A stretch of 64,000 nucleotides of DNA, from positions 558,001 to 622,000 of the forward strand of contig NZ_FLKM01000009.1 in the NCBI RefSeq assembly GCF_900086585.1. The letters run 5' to 3'. The stretch comes from Emergencia timonensis (lineage in GTDB: Bacteria; Bacillota; Clostridia; Peptostreptococcales; Anaerovoracaceae). Position 1 is the first letter of the stretch, and each line of letters starts with the position of its first letter. Shown piece by piece: positions 63,080 through 64,000 of the stretch. A program made the position numbers and the translations under genes. The notes under the pieces are model-generated. The model worked only from the letters and a program-made list of their open reading frames with translations. It was not told where the DNA came from and did not search any database.

Positions 63080-63874
63080 TTATAAGGCCTTGACCAGGCC
63101 GCCGTCAACTAGGATGGTCTGGCCGGTGATGTAGGTATTGGCAGTGCTGGACAGCAGGAAGGCGGCCAGCTTGCCGTATTCTTCCGGCTTTCCGTAGCGC
63201 CCCAGGGGGATGGTCTTAAAGGTGTTGTTCTGCAGCTGCTCTACTGTGATGCCCTGCTTTTCGGCGCGCATCTTGTCCAGGTGGTCGATGCGGGCGGTGC
63301 CGATGCGGCCTGGGCCGATGACGTTGATCAGGATGTTGTATTTGCCCAGCTCCTGTGATACGGTCTTTGACCAGCCGACCACACCGGCTCTCATGGTGTT
63401 GGAGAGGCCCAGGTTGTCGAGGACCGCTTTGATGGAAGAAGAGGTGGAGTTTACGATCCTGCCGCCGCCGTTTTCCATCATGATCGGCGCAACCTCTCTG
63501 ACTACCCGCTGATAGGAGAGAAGGGTCAGATCAAAAGCCCTGTACCAGGCTTCATCGTCAAAGGAGTTCAGAGGACCTGCAGGAGGTCCGCCGGCATTGT
63601 TGAAGAGGGCGTAGATGGGACCGAACTTGTCACAGGTGGCCTTGACCAGGGCTTTGATGTCCTCTGCCTTGGTCATATCGCCGCAGTAATAGGCCACATT
63701 TTCGTTGCCGGTTTCGGCGGTGATTTCTTCCTGTGCTTCTTCCAGCTGCTCTTCAAAAGGGCTGAAGAGCATGACTTTGGCGCCTTCCGCCGCCAGTTCT
63801 TTTGCAACGGCTTTGCCCAGGCCGGAGCTTGATGCCAGCACCAGGGCGCATTTATCTTTTAAACCTAAATCCAT
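63080..63874 (-). CDS. SDR family oxidoreductase lacking the canonical Tyr-x3-Lys
   Basis: A 264-residue short-chain dehydrogenase. The Rossmann motif ASSSGLGKAVA (TGxxxGxG-like) is near residue 14, NNAGG near 94, NSTSSS holds the catalytic serine region, and the C-terminus YITGQTILVDGG is normal. Where YxxxK is expected the sequence is LSNTMRAGVVGW, so the tyrosine and lysine are replaced. This occurs in a known subgroup whose activity is unclear. GGAGG precedes the ATG; the next gene upstream ends 14 bp away, so they are one operon. Confidence 0.88.
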   Translation of the reverse strand: MDLGLKDKCALVLASSSGLGKAVAKELAAEGAKVMLFSPFEEQLEEAQEEITAETGNENVAYYCGDMTKAEDIKALVKATCDKFGPIYALFNNAGGPPAGPLNSFDDEAWYRAFDLTLLSYQRVVREVAPIMMENGGGRIVNSTSSSIKAVLDNLGLSNTMRAGVVGWSKTVSQELGKYNILINVIGPGRIGTARIDHLDKMRAEKQGITVEQLQNNTFKTIPLGRYGKPEEYGKLAAFLLSSTANTYITGQTILVDGGLVKAL

Positions 63875-63888
63875 ATTGTACCTCCAAT

Positions 63889-64000
63889 TTATTTTCTTAA
63901 CTTCAAATCGATGACCGGATTGACCAGGGGCTCCATGGCGAAGCCGTCAGGTCCGAAAATCCTGCACTCCAGGGTGTCGCCTTCCTGGATATGGACGGCT
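63889..64000 (-). CDS. C-terminal end of an unidentified enzyme (possibly FAH family), cut by window edge
   Basis: The minus-strand frame ends VHIQEGDTLECRIFGPDG then FAMEPLVNPVIDLKLRK and stops at 63889. GDTLECRI...G resembles the end of fumarylacetoacetate hydrolase-type proteins, but only 36 codons are visible, so the family is a guess. It is upstream of, and in operon with, the SDR gene. Confidence 0.4.
   Translation of the reverse strand, partial: AVHIQEGDTLECRIFGPDGFAMEPLVNPVIDLKLRK

Overview
The window looks like a chromosomal segment of an anaerobic, endospore-forming member of Clostridia. It carries gpr and spoIIP (sporulation and germination), a full [FeFe]-hydrogenase maturation set (hydE, hydG, hydF), oxygen-sensitive radical SAM enzymes, sigma-54 regulation and a MurE with the DPR motif of meso-diaminopimelate enzymes. 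The order rpsT / gpr-spoIIP-lepA-hemW is typical of Clostridia. A family such as Anaerovoracaceae (gut 'family XIII') is possible, but I cannot fix it from sequence alone.

1-8.6 kb: a minus-strand operon runs TM1266-type regulator, hydE, hydG, hydF, proB, proA (cut by the window edge). Divergent from it are a sigma-54 enhancer-binding activator and a near-perfect sigma-54 promoter driving a PhlG/phloretin-hydrolase-type C-C hydrolase and a small membrane protein. A glycosyltransferase-like gene follows that stops early at the edge of an AT-rich islet (about 8.6-10.8 kb) holding a divergent tetR / alpha-beta hydrolase pair. 10.9-18.6 kb: a tight nucleoside hydrolase, ribokinase, nicotinamidase, NAD synthetase operon, then a cation diffusion facilitator, murE, a BTAD regulator and a DUF2383 protein.

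19.1-47.2 kb: a 28-kb integrative conjugative element (ICE) with a Tn1549-like transfer backbone and a large serine recombinase. It splits deoD (purine nucleoside phosphorylase): codons 1-53 lie at the right end and the last 181 codons at the left end, and rejoining them gives a 234-residue enzyme. Both att arms are dyad-symmetric around a TT dinucleotide. The ICE carries recombinase, TnpW, sigma factor and HTH genes; an AT-rich cargo with a drug-sensing type leader (MLHSMRIR), attenuators, a Cys-rich KTR protein and an RlmN/Cfr-type radical SAM methyltransferase; an oriT-like region with mobC and relaxase; and a roughly 20-kb minus-strand transfer operon with a Rep-like protein, PcfB, VirD4, pilin-like Maff2, VirB6, PrgI, VirB4, DNA methylase, CHAP hydrolase, topoisomerase III and a giant antirestriction protein. 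Two 112-bp palindromic elements bracket that operon and two 98-bp oriT-like sequences face each other.

47.3-64 kb: host genes resume with rpsT, gpr, spoIIP, a 48-codon ORF, lepA, an NTF2-like protein, an esterase, hemW, glpK, an acyltransferase, an HTH-Uma2 protein, an ECF sigma/anti-sigma pair, hicB with a hicA stub, a DUF4190-like protein, yaaA and an SDR. This side also holds a broken MNT/HEPN pair and a candidate MITE.
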